From Micromonospora marina (GTDB lineage: Bacteria; Actinomycetota; Actinomycetes; Mycobacteriales; Micromonosporaceae), in contig NZ_FMCV01000012.1 of assembly GCF_900091565.1 (NCBI RefSeq), positions 62,001 through 126,000 on the forward strand: a DNA stretch of 64,000 nt. The letters run 5' to 3'. How positions within the stretch are numbered: the stretch's first letter is position 1; each line of letters starts with the position of its first letter. Below are positions 1 to 7,901 of this stretch, piece after piece. The notes under the pieces were generated by a model. That model was given only the letters and a program-made list of their open reading frames with translations, had not been told where the DNA came from and searched no databases. The position numbers and the translations under genes are program-made.

Positions 1-197
1 TCGTCGGGGAGGGTGCCGAGGTCCATCGCCAGGGCCTGCTGGGCCGAGGTGAACGTGAGCACCAGGTTGGTGCCGGTGTCGCCGTCGGGCACCGGATAGA
101 CGTTCAGCTCGTCGATCTCGCCCTGGTGGGCCCGGAGGGCGGTCAGCCCGCTCGCGCACCAGCGGCGCACCGCTGCGGCGTCGAGGGTCTCCAGCAC
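1..197 (-). CDS. DAK2/DhaL-domain protein, N-terminal part (cut by window start)
   Basis: Reading the minus strand from GTG at 197 gives a protein whose first 65 residues include [19 protein letters not shown]. This is the Asp-rich nucleotide/metal-binding motif of the DhaL (dihydroxyacetone kinase C-terminal) fold. Such DAK2-domain proteins lie next to rpmB and recG in many Gram-positive bacteria, and the Firmicute and staphylococcal members (FakA) phosphorylate fatty acids. Here it is divergent from rpmB, which fits that family context. Only the N-terminus is in the window, so length and the C-terminal domain cannot be judged. The GTG start is chosen because the conserved domain begins about ten residues later; no strong Shine-Dalgarno is visible. 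Confidence 0.8.
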   Translation of the reverse strand, partial: MLETLDAAAVRRWCASGLTALRAHQGEIDELNVYPVPDGDTGTNLVLTFTSAQQALAMDLGTLPD

Positions 198-313
198 GTC
201 GGGAAGCCTACTGGCGTACACCGACACGCGCCGGGGTCGTCCGCCGCGTGTCCGCCCCGGCCGACGTACCGGCCGGCCCGCCGGTACGCTGGGTGGGCTC
301 GCGAAAGGGCCGG

Positions 314-343
314 TTGGGCGTACCGACTGTCATCGGGTAACCT
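314..343 (+). promoter_or_regulatory. candidate promoter of rpmB
   Basis: TTGGGC at 314-319 and TAACCT at 338-343 are separated by 18 bases, resembling a housekeeping sigma-70-type promoter about 65 bases upstream of the rpmB start. This is motif matching only. Confidence 0.35.
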
Positions 344-407
344 GACCAGGTTGCCCGGGCAGCGCCTGGCGGCGACCTCATGAACGTTTCAATCCCAGGA
401 GTATCCC

Positions 408-599
408 GTGGCTAGCGTGTGCGACGTCTGTGGCAAGGGGCCGGGCTTCGGCCACAACGTGTCCCACTCGCACCGGCGGACCAACCGCCGCTGGAACCCG
501 AACATCCAGTCGGTGCGTACCCCGGCCGGTGGTGGCACCACCAAGAAGTTGCAGGTCTGCACCTCGTGCATCAAGGCCGGCAAGGTCACCCGCGCCTGA
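408..599 (+). CDS. rpmB: 50S ribosomal protein L28
   Basis: A 63-residue basic protein opening [20 protein letters not shown], with the L28 signature [12 protein letters not shown]. It is a structural protein of the large ribosomal subunit. It carries two CxxC pairs (CDVC near residue 5 and CTSC near residue 51), so it is the zinc-binding C+ form; many actinobacteria also encode a C- paralogue that replaces it under zinc limitation. The start is GTG, with CAGGAG eight bases upstream. It is divergent from the DAK2-domain gene and is followed by a clear hairpin, so it is probably monocistronic. Confidence 0.95.
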   Translation: MASVCDVCGKGPGFGHNVSHSHRRTNRRWNPNIQSVRTPAGGGTTKKLQVCTSCIKAGKVTRA

Positions 600-630
600 C
601 GCGGTAGCGCCACCGGAACATCGTCGGTCG

Positions 631-657
631 CCGGCGGATCCCTTCGGGTTCCGCCGG
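631..657 (+). terminator. hairpin terminator after rpmB
   Basis: An 8-bp perfect stem (CCGGCGGA at 631-638 with TCCGCCGG at 650-657) closes an 11-base loop, 31 bases after the rpmB stop. There is no U-tract, which is usual in high-GC actinobacteria. Confidence 0.6.
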
Positions 658-718
658 CTTCTGTCGTGCCCGGCTTCTGTCGTGCCCGGCTTCTGTCGTG
701 CCCGGCTTCCGTCGTCCC
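655..718 (+). repeat. 16-bp tandem repeat, four copies
   Basis: The unit CGGCTTCTGTCGTGCC begins at 655, 671, 687 and 703. The fourth copy carries changes in its second half. It overlaps the end of the rpmB terminator. The rest of the 600-864 gap holds no gene that I can support. Confidence 0.85.
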
Positions 719-864
719 GAGCGACCCGCCGCGCGCACCGGCTGGTATCGGCCGACCCGCCCCGCACCCCTGACCGACCGTACGGCGACCGCCGCGTTCC
801 AGCCGGTAAGGGTGCTGCTGAGCCGGCCGTCCGGTTCCGGCGCGAGCCGCGGGGAGGGTGACCG

Positions 865-1420
865 GTGGACCTCGACCTGGGTCGCGAGCAACTGGTGGTG
901 GCGGGCGCGTCGTTCGGCTCGCTGAGCTGGTTCGACCAGGAGCTGCCGCCCGGCGGCGTGGTGCTGGTCGAGGAGCCGGACGTGATCGCCCGCCGCGACC
1001 TGGCCCGGTTCGCCGAGCGGCTGCCGATGATCGGGCGGCTCGTCGCGGCCGAGTACCAGACCGGCTTCGACCCGGATGCCCTGCTCGCCCGCGAGCCCGG
1101 CCTCGCCGACGCGCGGCTGGTCCTGCCCGGCCTGGAGTACGCGGTCGGTGCCACCGCCCGGCTCGCCGAGCGCCTCGGCCCTGCTGCACAGCGAAATGGA
1201 TCCTCGCCGACGGCGTGCCGACGCTGGTGGAGTGCCGACGCTGGTGGAGTGCGCGGCCCGGATGCCCGGCGACATGATCACCGCGCTCATCTCGATCGCC
1301 TACGGGCGGGACGTCATCGAGGCGTACCTGCGGATCCTGCGCGGCGAACGGCCGGCGCTGCCGGCGCGGGCGACCGGCGCGCGCCGCGCCGCACGCGCGA
1401 TCCGCATCTCGGTCGGCTAG
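865..1420 (+). pseudogene. ATP-grasp-type protein, internally deleted and frameshifted
   Basis: The N-terminal piece (frame of 865, to about 1175) reads MDLDLGREQLVVAGASFGSL and runs through about 105 residues typical of the pre-ATP-grasp domain. The C-terminal piece ends the gene with LVECAARMPGDMI and GRDVIEAYLRILRG, typical of the last part of an ATP-grasp fold. The central ATP-binding region, which normally needs about 200 residues, is absent. Around 1182-1214 a third frame (KWILADGVPTLVEC) links the two pieces. A 17-bp unit is then duplicated in tandem (1215-1231 and 1232-1248), shifting the frame again. So at least two lesions are visible, and no full-length product is possible. The stop overlaps the stop of the convergent GNAT gene. 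Assignment to the ATP-grasp family is from motif recognition. Confidence 0.7.
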
Positions 1421-1884
1421 AGCGTACGGCCGTACGACAGGCAGCCCGGGGCGTCCTTGTAGAAGCCGAAGTTCGGGATCCGCTCGTAGCCCGCCGAGGT
1501 GTACAGGGCGATCGCCTCGGGCTGCCTGTCGCCGCACTCCAGCACGATCTGCTTGCGGCCGTGGTCGCGGGCGGACCGCTCGACCGCGGCGAGCACCGAA
1601 CGGGCCACGCCCCGGCCCCGGACCGCCGGGTCGGTGTACATCCGCTTCAGTTCGGCCGTGTCGCCGTCCCCGCCGTGGCTGCGCCAGCCGCCGCAGCCCA
1701 CCGGCCGCCCGTCCAGGTAGGCGACGAGGAACACGCCGTCCGGCGGGGTGAACTCGGCCGCGTCGACAGGGGTCTCGTCGCCGCTGCCGCCGTACCGGGC
1801 GCCGAGGTCGGCCAGCGCCGCCCGGATCAGCGCCTGCGACTCGGGCGCGTCGAAGCGCCGCTCCCGGATCTCGATCTCGCTCAC
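1417..1884 (-). CDS. GNAT family N-acetyltransferase
   Basis: A 155-residue single-domain protein. The acetyl-CoA pyrophosphate-binding motif A is visible as ELKRMYTDPAVRGRGVARSV (about residues 78-97), followed by the C-terminal motif B with AIALYTSAGYERIPNFGFY. GNAT enzymes move an acetyl group from acetyl-CoA to an amine, and this close variant (KRMYV/T, RGRG) is common in small soluble acetyltransferases. The substrate cannot be told from sequence. The start is GTG at 1884. It is convergent with the broken ATP-grasp gene and lies 87 bases downstream of thiL's end, possibly in the same transcript. Confidence 0.85.
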   Translation of the reverse strand: MSEIEIRERRFDAPESQALIRAALADLGARYGGSGDETPVDAAEFTPPDGVFLVAYLDGRPVGCGGWRSHGGDGDTAELKRMYTDPAVRGRGVARSVLAAVERSARDHGRKQIVLECGDRQPEAIALYTSAGYERIPNFGFYKDAPGCLSYGRTL

Positions 1885-1971
1885 CGTGTCAGGTTACGAC
1901 CGGCTCGGGGCCCGGCCCGGCCCGGCGGCCGGGGTTCGGACGCAGATCACTCCGCTCTCCTGCTGTGCCTG

Positions 1972-2919
1972 CTACTCCGCTCTGCGGAAGTGGTCCCAGC
2001 CGCGCGGGCCGCTGTAGGCGGCGCCGTCGACGGTGACCCCGGCGCCGGCGGCCACCCGCCCCACCGGCTGCCAGCCGTCCGGCAGCGCGGCGTCCGCCGG
2101 GAACGTCGCGGCCAGCGCGTGGTCCTCGCCGCCGCCCAGGATCCAGGTGTACGGGTCGACGCCGAGCGCCTGCGCCGCGTCCCGCATCTGCCGGGGCACC
2201 TCGAACGCGTCCCGGCTCAGGTCGACCGCCACCCCGCTGGCGGTCGCCACGTGCCCCAGGTCGGCCAGCAGCCCGTCCGACACGTCGATCATGGCGGTGG
2301 CTCCGGCAGCGGCGGCAGCGGGTCCGGCGGCGTACGGCACCTCGGGGCGGCGGAACGCCTCGACCAGCAGCCGCGGCGTGCGGAACCCCCGGGACAGCAC
2401 GGTGTAGCCCGCCGCCGACCAGCCGGTACGCCCGGCCAGCGCCACCACGTCACCGGGGCGGGCCCCGGAGCGGAGCACCGGGGCGCGGCCGGCCAGGTCG
2501 CCGAGCGCCGTCACCGCGATGGTGAGCGTCGGGCTGCCGGACATGTCCCCACCCACCACGCTCGCGCCGACGAGCGCCGCCTCCGCGCCCAGCCCGTCGG
2601 CCAGTTCCTCGGCCCAGGCCGGGTCCAGCTCGGCCGGCATGCAGAGCGCGACGAGCAGCGCGGTCGGGGTGGCGCCCATGGCCGCGATGTCGGCGAGGTT
2701 CGCCGCCGCCGCCCGGTGCCCCACGTCCCGTGCCGACGACCAGTCCCGGCGGAAGTGCCGCCCCTCCACCAGCACGTCGGTCGAGGCGACCACCCGCCGG
2801 TCCGGCGCCGCCACCACCGCACCGTCGTCGCCGGGGCCGAGCAGGCAGCTCTGCCCCTGTGCCAGCCGGGCGGTCACCCGGTCGATCAGGCCGAACTCGC
2901 CGACATCAGTGACAGTCAT
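1972..2919 (-). CDS. thiL: thiamine-monophosphate kinase
   Basis: ThiL phosphorylates thiamine monophosphate to thiamine diphosphate with ATP, the last step of cofactor synthesis. The 315-residue protein shows the PurM/ThiL-fold motifs in order: LLGPGDDGAVV (ATP/Mg, near residue 26), STDVLVEGRHF (near 45), NLADIAAMGA (near 70), VGGDMSGSP (near 120), IDVSDGLLADLGH (near 208) and GGGEDHALAATF (near 255). ATG at 2919 is preferred over an upstream Met at 2952 because GGGGACGGA precedes it and the family's N-terminus aligns there. The gene is divergent from the Lrp-type gene at 3083, the same neighbourhood as in mycobacteria. Confidence 0.93.
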   Translation of the reverse strand: MTVTDVGEFGLIDRVTARLAQGQSCLLGPGDDGAVVAAPDRRVVASTDVLVEGRHFRRDWSSARDVGHRAAAANLADIAAMGATPTALLVALCMPAELDPAWAEELADGLGAEAALVGASVVGGDMSGSPTLTIAVTALGDLAGRAPVLRSGARPGDVVALAGRTGWSAAGYTVLSRGFRTPRLLVEAFRRPEVPYAAGPAAAAAGATAMIDVSDGLLADLGHVATASGVAVDLSRDAFEVPRQMRDAAQALGVDPYTWILGGGEDHALAATFPADAALPDGWQPVGRVAAGAGVTVDGAAYSGPRGWDHFRRAE

Positions 2920-3082
2920 TCCGTCCCCTCGCTCCGCTGCGTCGTTCCGCACGTCCCACCCCTGTCCGCACCGGCGTGTGCTCGCTCACCGCGTCCGACC
3001 GGCGACCGATAGGGATCACGGCCGCTCAGTACGGTAGTTTCACCCTTCGGGTCGCCCGGAGGCGACGGACGGAGGTCGAGTC

Positions 3083-3316
3083 GTGGTACAGGCGTACATC
3101 CTCATCCAGACCGAGGTCGGCCGGGCGCGTGACGTGGCCGGTCAGATCGCGGACCTGGCCGGCGTGGTACGGGTCGACGCCGTCACCGGGCCGTACGACG
3201 TGGTAGTGCTCACCGAGGCGAACACCGTCGACGAGCTCGGCAAACTCATCGTCAGCAAGGTGCAGATGGTGCCCGGCATCACTCGCACCCTCACGTGTTC
3301 GGTGGTGCGGCTGTAA
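3083..3316 (+). CDS. stand-alone Lrp/AsnC ligand-binding (RAM) domain protein
   Basis: A 77-residue protein, MVQAYILIQTEVGRARDVAG onward, that corresponds to the C-terminal alpha/beta ligand-sensing domain of Lrp/AsnC regulators without any helix-turn-helix. TGPYDVVVLTEA is the characteristic central strand. Such proteins form decamer-like rings and bind amino acids; some modulate full-length Lrp partners, but the target here is unknown. The start is GTG with GGAGGTCGAG upstream. Its stop directly abuts the start of the DUF3515 gene, so the two are surely co-transcribed. Confidence 0.85.
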   Translation: MVQAYILIQTEVGRARDVAGQIADLAGVVRVDAVTGPYDVVVLTEANTVDELGKLIVSKVQMVPGITRTLTCSVVRL

Positions 3317-3904
3317 GTGGACGAGAAGGACACCTCCCCGCGCCGGGACGGCGCCAGCCGCCGTGCCGCGCTCTGGGCGACGCTCGTCGCGGTGCCGGTG
3401 ACCGTGGCGGTCGCCGGGTTCACGTTCGCCAAGCTGGCCCCGGAGTCTCCGGAGGCCGAGCCGAGCGCGTCGGCGAGTCCCCGGGCGCAGTCCAGCGCGC
3501 CGGTCGAGATGCCCGCCCCCGCGCTGGCCGAGCGTCCGACGGTGCTCTGCCGTGCCCTGATGTCGCAGCTTCCGGACAACGTGCGTGAGCTGCCGCAGCG
3601 CCCGGTCACCGCGGGCCCGGAGCAGAACGCCGCGTACGGCGAACCGGCGCTGACTGTGGCCTGCGGCGGCAATCCGGCGGAGTTCCCGCCCACCGACGAG
3701 GTGTGGAAGGTCAACCAGGTCTGCTGGCACGCGGCCGAGGAGGGCGACGCCACGGTGCTGACCACCGTCGATCGGGAGACCCCGATCCGGGTCCGGGTGC
3801 CGAAGTCGTACGAGCCGCCGCTGCAGTGGGTGACCTCGATCTCCGACACGATCGTCAGCTCGGTGCCCTCGGCGAAGCAGGCCCCTTCGGGCTGCTCCGC
3901 CTGA
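3317..3904 (+). CDS. DUF3515 membrane-anchored protein
   Basis: 195 residues: a short basic N-terminus, one membrane segment (about residues 20-40, AALWATLVAVPVTVAVAG), a Pro/Ser/Ala-rich linker, then an extracytoplasmic domain with four cysteines (LCRAL, VACGG, QVCW, SGCSA) that could form disulfides. The layout and the WxVNQVCW segment match the actinobacterial DUF3515 family, whose function is unknown. It sits convergently beside ddl, as in mycobacteria (Rv2980-Rv2981c), which hints at a cell-envelope link without proving one. GTG at 3317 directly follows the TAA of the preceding gene. Confidence 0.85.
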   Translation: MDEKDTSPRRDGASRRAALWATLVAVPVTVAVAGFTFAKLAPESPEAEPSASASPRAQSSAPVEMPAPALAERPTVLCRALMSQLPDNVRELPQRPVTAGPEQNAAYGEPALTVACGGNPAEFPPTDEVWKVNQVCWHAAEEGDATVLTTVDRETPIRVRVPKSYEPPLQWVTSISDTIVSSVPSAKQAPSGCSA

Positions 3905-3906
3905 CG

Positions 3907-3927
3907 TCGGCCCCGGTCGGGGGCCGA
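3907..3927. terminator. bidirectional hairpin between DUF3515 gene and ddl
   Basis: TCGGCCCC (3907-3914) pairs with GGGGCCGA (3920-3927) around a 5-base loop, between two convergent genes. Confidence 0.5.
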
Positions 3928-3944
3928 TGTGGCGGTGCCGGCGG

Positions 3945-5054
3945 TCAGCGGCCGGCGCGGCGGTGCAGGGCGGTCCGGATCAGGCGGTTGACCAGCTTCG
4001 GGTACTCCAGCCCGCTGGCCGACCACATCCGCGGGAACATCGACGTCGGGGTGAAGCCCGGCATCGTGTTGATCTCGTTGAGGTACACGTCCATCTGCGG
4101 GGTCACGAAGAAGTCGACCCGGGCCAGGCCGGAGCAGTCGAGCGCGGTGAACGCCCGGGCGGCGTAGTCGCGCACCTGCCGGGCCACCGGTTCGGGCAGG
4201 TCGGCCGGCACGTCGTACTCGCAGACCTCGTCGGCGAAGAGGTACTTGGCCTCGAAGTCGTACCAGTCGCGGTCGCCGATCATCCGCACCTCGGCGAGCA
4301 CCGAGGCCTCGGGCGCGCCACCGGCCTCGCCCTCCAGCACCCCGCACTCGATCTCGCGGCCGACCACGGCGCCCTCGACGAGCACCTTGCTGTCGATCTC
4401 GCGGGCGGTGACGAGCGCGGCGTCCAGGTCCGCCCAGTCGTCGACCTTGGTGATGCCGAACGACGAGCCGGCCCGGGACGGCTTGACGAAGACGGGCAGC
4501 CCGAGGCGCTCCTTGTCCTCCTCGCTGAGCGACATCCCGGCGCGCAGCACCGCGTACGGGCCGACCGGGATGCCCTCGACGGCGCAGAGCTTCTTGGTGA
4601 ACTCCTTGTCCATGGCTGCGGCGGAGGCGAAGACGTTCGCGCCGACGTAGGGGATGTCGGCCATCTCCAGCATGCCCTGGATCGTGCCGTCCTCGCCGTA
4701 CGCGCCGTGCAGCACCGGGAAGACCACGTCCACGTCGGCCAGCGCGACCGGCCCCTGGGCCGGGTCGAGCACCATCAGGCCACCGGCGGCGGGGTCGGCG
4801 CGCAGCACGAGTTCGGCGCCGGAGCCGGCGGTGATCTCGGGCAGCTTGCGGTCGGCGATGGCGAGGCGGCTCGGGTCGCCGCTGGCGAGCACCCACTGGC
4901 CCTGCCGGGTGATGCCGACCGGGACCACCTCGAACTCGTCCGGGTCGAGGGCGGCCAGCACGCTGCCGGCGCTGACGCAGGAGATGCCGTGCTCGGGGCT
5001 GCGCCCGCCGAAGACGATCGCCACACGGGTCTTGCCTGGGGTGGTCATGGTCAC
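3945..5054 (-). CDS. ddl: D-alanine--D-alanine ligase
   Basis: Ddl is the ATP-grasp enzyme that makes D-Ala-D-Ala for peptidoglycan. At 369 residues it has the normal length of the long (DdlA-like) form. Visible motifs: the N-terminal [50 protein letters not shown] (ATP-binding strand), and the C-terminal LARVDFFV and [18 protein letters not shown] with the metal-binding Glu/Asn. The start is ATG at 5054 with AGGTGACC just upstream. It contains the lysine or tyrosine signature expected of D-Ala rather than D-Lac ligases only by overall resemblance; I did not model specificity. Confidence 0.95.
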   Translation of the reverse strand: MTMTTPGKTRVAIVFGGRSPEHGISCVSAGSVLAALDPDEFEVVPVGITRQGQWVLASGDPSRLAIADRKLPEITAGSGAELVLRADPAAGGLMVLDPAQGPVALADVDVVFPVLHGAYGEDGTIQGMLEMADIPYVGANVFASAAAMDKEFTKKLCAVEGIPVGPYAVLRAGMSLSEEDKERLGLPVFVKPSRAGSSFGITKVDDWADLDAALVTAREIDSKVLVEGAVVGREIECGVLEGEAGGAPEASVLAEVRMIGDRDWYDFEAKYLFADEVCEYDVPADLPEPVARQVRDYAARAFTALDCSGLARVDFFVTPQMDVYLNEINTMPGFTPTSMFPRMWSASGLEYPKLVNRLIRTALHRRAGR

Positions 5055-5214
5055 CTCATCGTTCGCGACTGCGGCTGGCCGTGCTCGCCGGTGGCGCTCA
5101 CCCGACTGACCTTACTGTGCGTTGCCGCAAGCGGTGGTCGATACCCGGGGAGACGCGGAGTCGCGTGGCAAACGGTCAAGGTTACATCTACGGGGAGTAA
5201 CGGAATGGCGTGTC

Positions 5215-5439
5215 TCAGAGGGCCGGGTGCCGGGGCCGGCGGCCGACCGCGATGACCTTCACCCGCTGCCGGCCGGCCCGCACCATGCCCAGCGCCGTGA
5301 AGGCACCGGCGATCCGGTCGGCGGCCTCCCGGCTGCTCGTGCCCACCACCTGGCGGCGGCGCTCCGGGCTCGTCCGTTCGTCACGCCGGGTGCCGTCCGG
5401 CGGACGCACATCGGTCAGGACCACGAGGAACCTGGTCAC
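5215..5439 (-). CDS. small basic hypothetical protein (74 aa)
   Basis: An open frame from GTG at 5439, preceded by GGGGAGGGG seven bases upstream. It encodes VTRFLVVLTDVRPPDGTRR and ends VIAVGRRPRHPAL. Third codon positions are strongly G/C, as in real genes of this window, and its phase differs from the competing antisense frames. It is about 30 percent Arg/Lys and has no membrane segment. I recognise no family. It is divergent from the XRE regulator at 5675, with 235 bases between them; those bases hold no other gene that I can support. Confidence 0.5.
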   Translation of the reverse strand: MTRFLVVLTDVRPPDGTRRDERTSPERRRQVVGTSSREAADRIAGAFTALGMVRAGRQRVKVIAVGRRPRHPAL

Positions 5440-5674
5440 CGCGGAACCCCTCCCCGTCTCGTGGACCGGCAGGGGCACGCGGCGGTCGGATCGTGGGGGA
5501 GTGAAGAATCCGACCACCGCGCGCCCCATCCCCTCCGGTCGCTCACCACCACCGTCGCCACGACAACCGGCGGTGAGGACGCCGTCACACATTGACAGGT
5601 TCACCGGCGTGAATGCAACTCTCATCGACTTTCTCTCATGCCCATTTTCCCGCGGGATGTGCGACCATCGATGC

Positions 5675-6520
5675 ATGGCGCCGAAGACCGCCCGGGCCCG
5701 ACGGCTCGGCATCGCCCTGCGGACCCACCGGGAGGCCGCCGGCCTCACCCTGGAGGCCGCGGCCGACGAGATCAACAGCACCCGGAGCACGCTGTCCCGC
5801 TACGAGAACGCGCAGACGCTCGTCAGTCCCGCCACCGTGCGCGCACTGCTGACCAGCTACGGCGTGGACCCGGCCGACATCGCCGCGGCGGTGCAACTCG
5901 CGAAGGACGCCCGCAAGCCGGGCTGGTGGGTGTCCTACTCGTACCTGCTGGACCAGCGCACCATCGACTTCATCGCGCTGGAGGCCGAGGCCACCGGCAT
6001 CGCGAACTTCGAACCGTCGGTGGTGCCCGGTCTCCTCCAGACCGCCGACTACATCCGCGGAGTGATGCGCGGCGGCCCGCACACGCTCACCGACGAGCAG
6101 GTGGAGCAGCGGGTCCAGCTACGGCTGGACCGCCAGCAACGGCTCTCCGGCGCCGAGCCGCCGATCCTCGACGCCATCATCGACGAGGGCGCGCTGCTGC
6201 GCCCGGTCGGTGACCGCTCGGTCATGTCCGGCCAGCTCCAGCACCTGCTGAAGGTGGCCGAGCTGCCGAACGTCACGGTGCAGGTGATCCCGCTGGCCGC
6301 CGGCTACCACCGGGGCACCCGGGGATCGCTGCACATCCTGGAGTTCGCCGACCCGGAGGACCCGATCATCGCCTCGGTGGAGACCGTCGCCGGGCAGATG
6401 GTCCTCGACCGACCGGGTGACCTGCGTACCTGCGCCAAGATCATGGAGCACCTGCGGACCGTGGCCCTGAGCCCGGCGGCCAGTCGGGACCAGCTCCTCC
6501 GCCTGCTGAACGAGAGGTGA
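5675..6520 (+). CDS. XRE-type helix-turn-helix regulator with DUF5753 domain
   Basis: 281 residues. The N-terminal HTH (about residues 6-60) contains LRTHREAAGLTLEAAADEIN and TRSTLSRYENAQ; the rest is the DUF5753 sensor-like domain (FEPSVVPGLLQTADYIRGVM, VTVQVIPLAAGYHRGTRGS). Proteins of this build occur in dozens of copies per genome in Streptomyces and relatives, usually paired with a DUF397 gene, and include WhiJ-like developmental regulators. The DUF397 gene follows after four bases. ATG at 5675 fits the family N-terminus; an in-frame ATG at 5657 is possible. The regulated genes are unknown. Confidence 0.88.
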   Translation: MAPKTARARRLGIALRTHREAAGLTLEAAADEINSTRSTLSRYENAQTLVSPATVRALLTSYGVDPADIAAAVQLAKDARKPGWWVSYSYLLDQRTIDFIALEAEATGIANFEPSVVPGLLQTADYIRGVMRGGPHTLTDEQVEQRVQLRLDRQQRLSGAEPPILDAIIDEGALLRPVGDRSVMSGQLQHLLKVAELPNVTVQVIPLAAGYHRGTRGSLHILEFADPEDPIIASVETVAGQMVLDRPGDLRTCAKIMEHLRTVALSPAASRDQLLRLLNER

Positions 6521-6524
6521 CCAG

Positions 6525-6725
6525 ATGAACGGCACGAACCGCACGAACCCCGCACCGGCCCGCTGGCGCAAGAGCAGCCACAGCGGTGACGAGGGCGCAT
6601 GCGTGGAGATGGCGCCGCTGCCCGGCGCGGTGGCGGTCCGCGACTCGAAGGACCCGGCCGGCCCGGTGCTGGTATTCCCCCCGCACGCCTGGGCGGCGTT
6701 CACCACGGCACCGCCGCGCCCCTGA
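6525..6725 (+). CDS. DUF397 small protein, partner of the XRE regulator
   Basis: 66 residues with the DUF397 core: RWRKSSHSGDEGACVEMA, then VAVRDSKDPAGPVLVF and the W-x-AF ending. It is translated directly after the XRE gene (four-base gap, AGAGGTGACC as ribosome site). In the best-studied relatives (whiJ loci) the small acidic partner antagonises its XRE protein; a similar relation is likely here but is inferred from family and position. It is convergent with the ROK kinase gene. Confidence 0.9.
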   Translation: MNGTNRTNPAPARWRKSSHSGDEGACVEMAPLPGAVAVRDSKDPAGPVLVFPPHAWAAFTTAPPRP

Positions 6726-6762
6726 GCGGCCCGACCGGCGCCCGCTGAACGGCCCGACCGCG

Positions 6763-7815
6763 TCAGCCGAGCGGGGCGGCGGCAGCGGTGACGGTGGCGC
6801 GTACCGCCTCCAGCGCCGCGATGGCCACCCCCCGCGCCCCGGCCATGTCCCGGTCCGGCACCAGCGCGAAGGTGGCCACCGCCCGCTGCTCATCCCGCAG
6901 CACCGTGTGCTCGGCGACGGCGGCGAGGAACCAGTCCCGGAACTCCGGCGCCGCCTCCACCACGCCCCCGCCGACGAAGTACGCGTGCGGATCGGTGAAG
7001 TTGGCCGCGATGGTGAACAACCGGCCCAGCGCCTTGGCCTGCTGGGTGAACACCAGGCGGGCCAGCGGGTCACCGCGTTCGCCGTAGCCGCGCAGCAGCT
7101 TCGCCGCCCGGTCCGGCTCCTCCGCCGCGAGCGGGTGCTCCGGATGCCGCGCCAGCCAGTACGGCAGCAGGTTGCGCCGGATCGCGGTGAGCGACGCGAC
7201 GCTCTCCGCGTCCCCGGTGAAGCCACAGGCGCAGACCGGCGCCGCCTGGTCCGGCTCGACCAGGCCGTCCAGCGGGATGTGCACGTGCCCGAACTCGCCC
7301 GCCATGCCGGCCGCCCCGCCGACCACCCGGCCGGACTCCACCACGCCCCCGCCGAGCCCGGTGCCGACGATCGCGGACACCGACGATCGGGCCATCGCCT
7401 CGGCACCGAAGTGCACGTGGTGGGCATAGAGCGCGGCGGCGTTGCCGTCGTTGGCGTACACGACGGGCAGGCCCAGCCGCCGCTCCAGCGCGGTGCGCAC
7501 GTCGAAGCCCCGCCAGGCGGGCTGGGAGAAGTTCGTCGAACCGCGGGACGAGATCACACCGGTGGCGCTGGCCGGGCCGGGCGTGTCCAGCCCGACCGCA
7601 CGGACCAGGTCACGCGGCACGCCGGTGTGGGCCAGGACGCCGTCGAACGCCCGCGCGAGCGCCCCCACCGCCGCCTCCGGCCCGGCACCGACCTCGCTCG
7701 GGATCTCCAGCAGCCCGTCCACCAGGAACCGGCCGTCGACTGTGAGCACTGTGGCGTTGTCGCTCGTGCCCCCATTGTCCAGCCCCACCACCACCGGCAC
7801 ACCTGCGCTGCCCAC
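6763..7815 (-). CDS. ROK family sugar kinase / regulator-like protein
   Basis: 350 residues beginning VGSAGVPVVVGLDNGGTSDN, the phosphate-1 motif (DxGGT) of the ROK fold, followed by GLDTPGPASA, YANDGNAAALYA (catalytic Asp in NDGNAAAL) and VGTGLGGGVV. The zinc-binding segment is present as GEFGHVHI followed by the Cys pair CACG, fewer cysteines than the full CxCGxxGCxE signature. There is no N-terminal helix-turn-helix, so it is a kinase rather than an NagC-type repressor. The substrate is unknown, with glucose or an N-acetyl-sugar typical. GTG at 7815 is chosen because GGGAGG lies eight to nine bases upstream; GTG at 7821 is also possible. Confidence 0.85.
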   Translation of the reverse strand: MGSAGVPVVVGLDNGGTSDNATVLTVDGRFLVDGLLEIPSEVGAGPEAAVGALARAFDGVLAHTGVPRDLVRAVGLDTPGPASATGVISSRGSTNFSQPAWRGFDVRTALERRLGLPVVYANDGNAAALYAHHVHFGAEAMARSSVSAIVGTGLGGGVVESGRVVGGAAGMAGEFGHVHIPLDGLVEPDQAAPVCACGFTGDAESVASLTAIRRNLLPYWLARHPEHPLAAEEPDRAAKLLRGYGERGDPLARLVFTQQAKALGRLFTIAANFTDPHAYFVGGGVVEAAPEFRDWFLAAVAEHTVLRDEQRAVATFALVPDRDMAGARGVAIAALEAVRATVTAAAAPLG

Positions 7816-7901
7816 CGCCACCGCCTCCCGCCGCGCCTGACCCGAGGCTAGTTCCCGCCCGGCCCACCCGCCACGCCCCCGCGCGGACTCCCCCGCCGTG
7901 G

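Noticed and set aside
655-718. CRISPR array
   Set aside because: Tandem 16-bp units with no spacers and no cas genes in the window.
3083-3316. Truncated Lrp regulator
   Set aside because: Stand-alone ligand-binding domains of this length are a normal family, and the gene has its own ribosome site; it is not a broken gene.
5055-5214. A small protein starting at ATG 5204 after GGGGAGTAACGGA
   Set aside because: The frame is only about 17 codons and overlaps the end of the better-supported minus-strand ORF; no conservation evidence.
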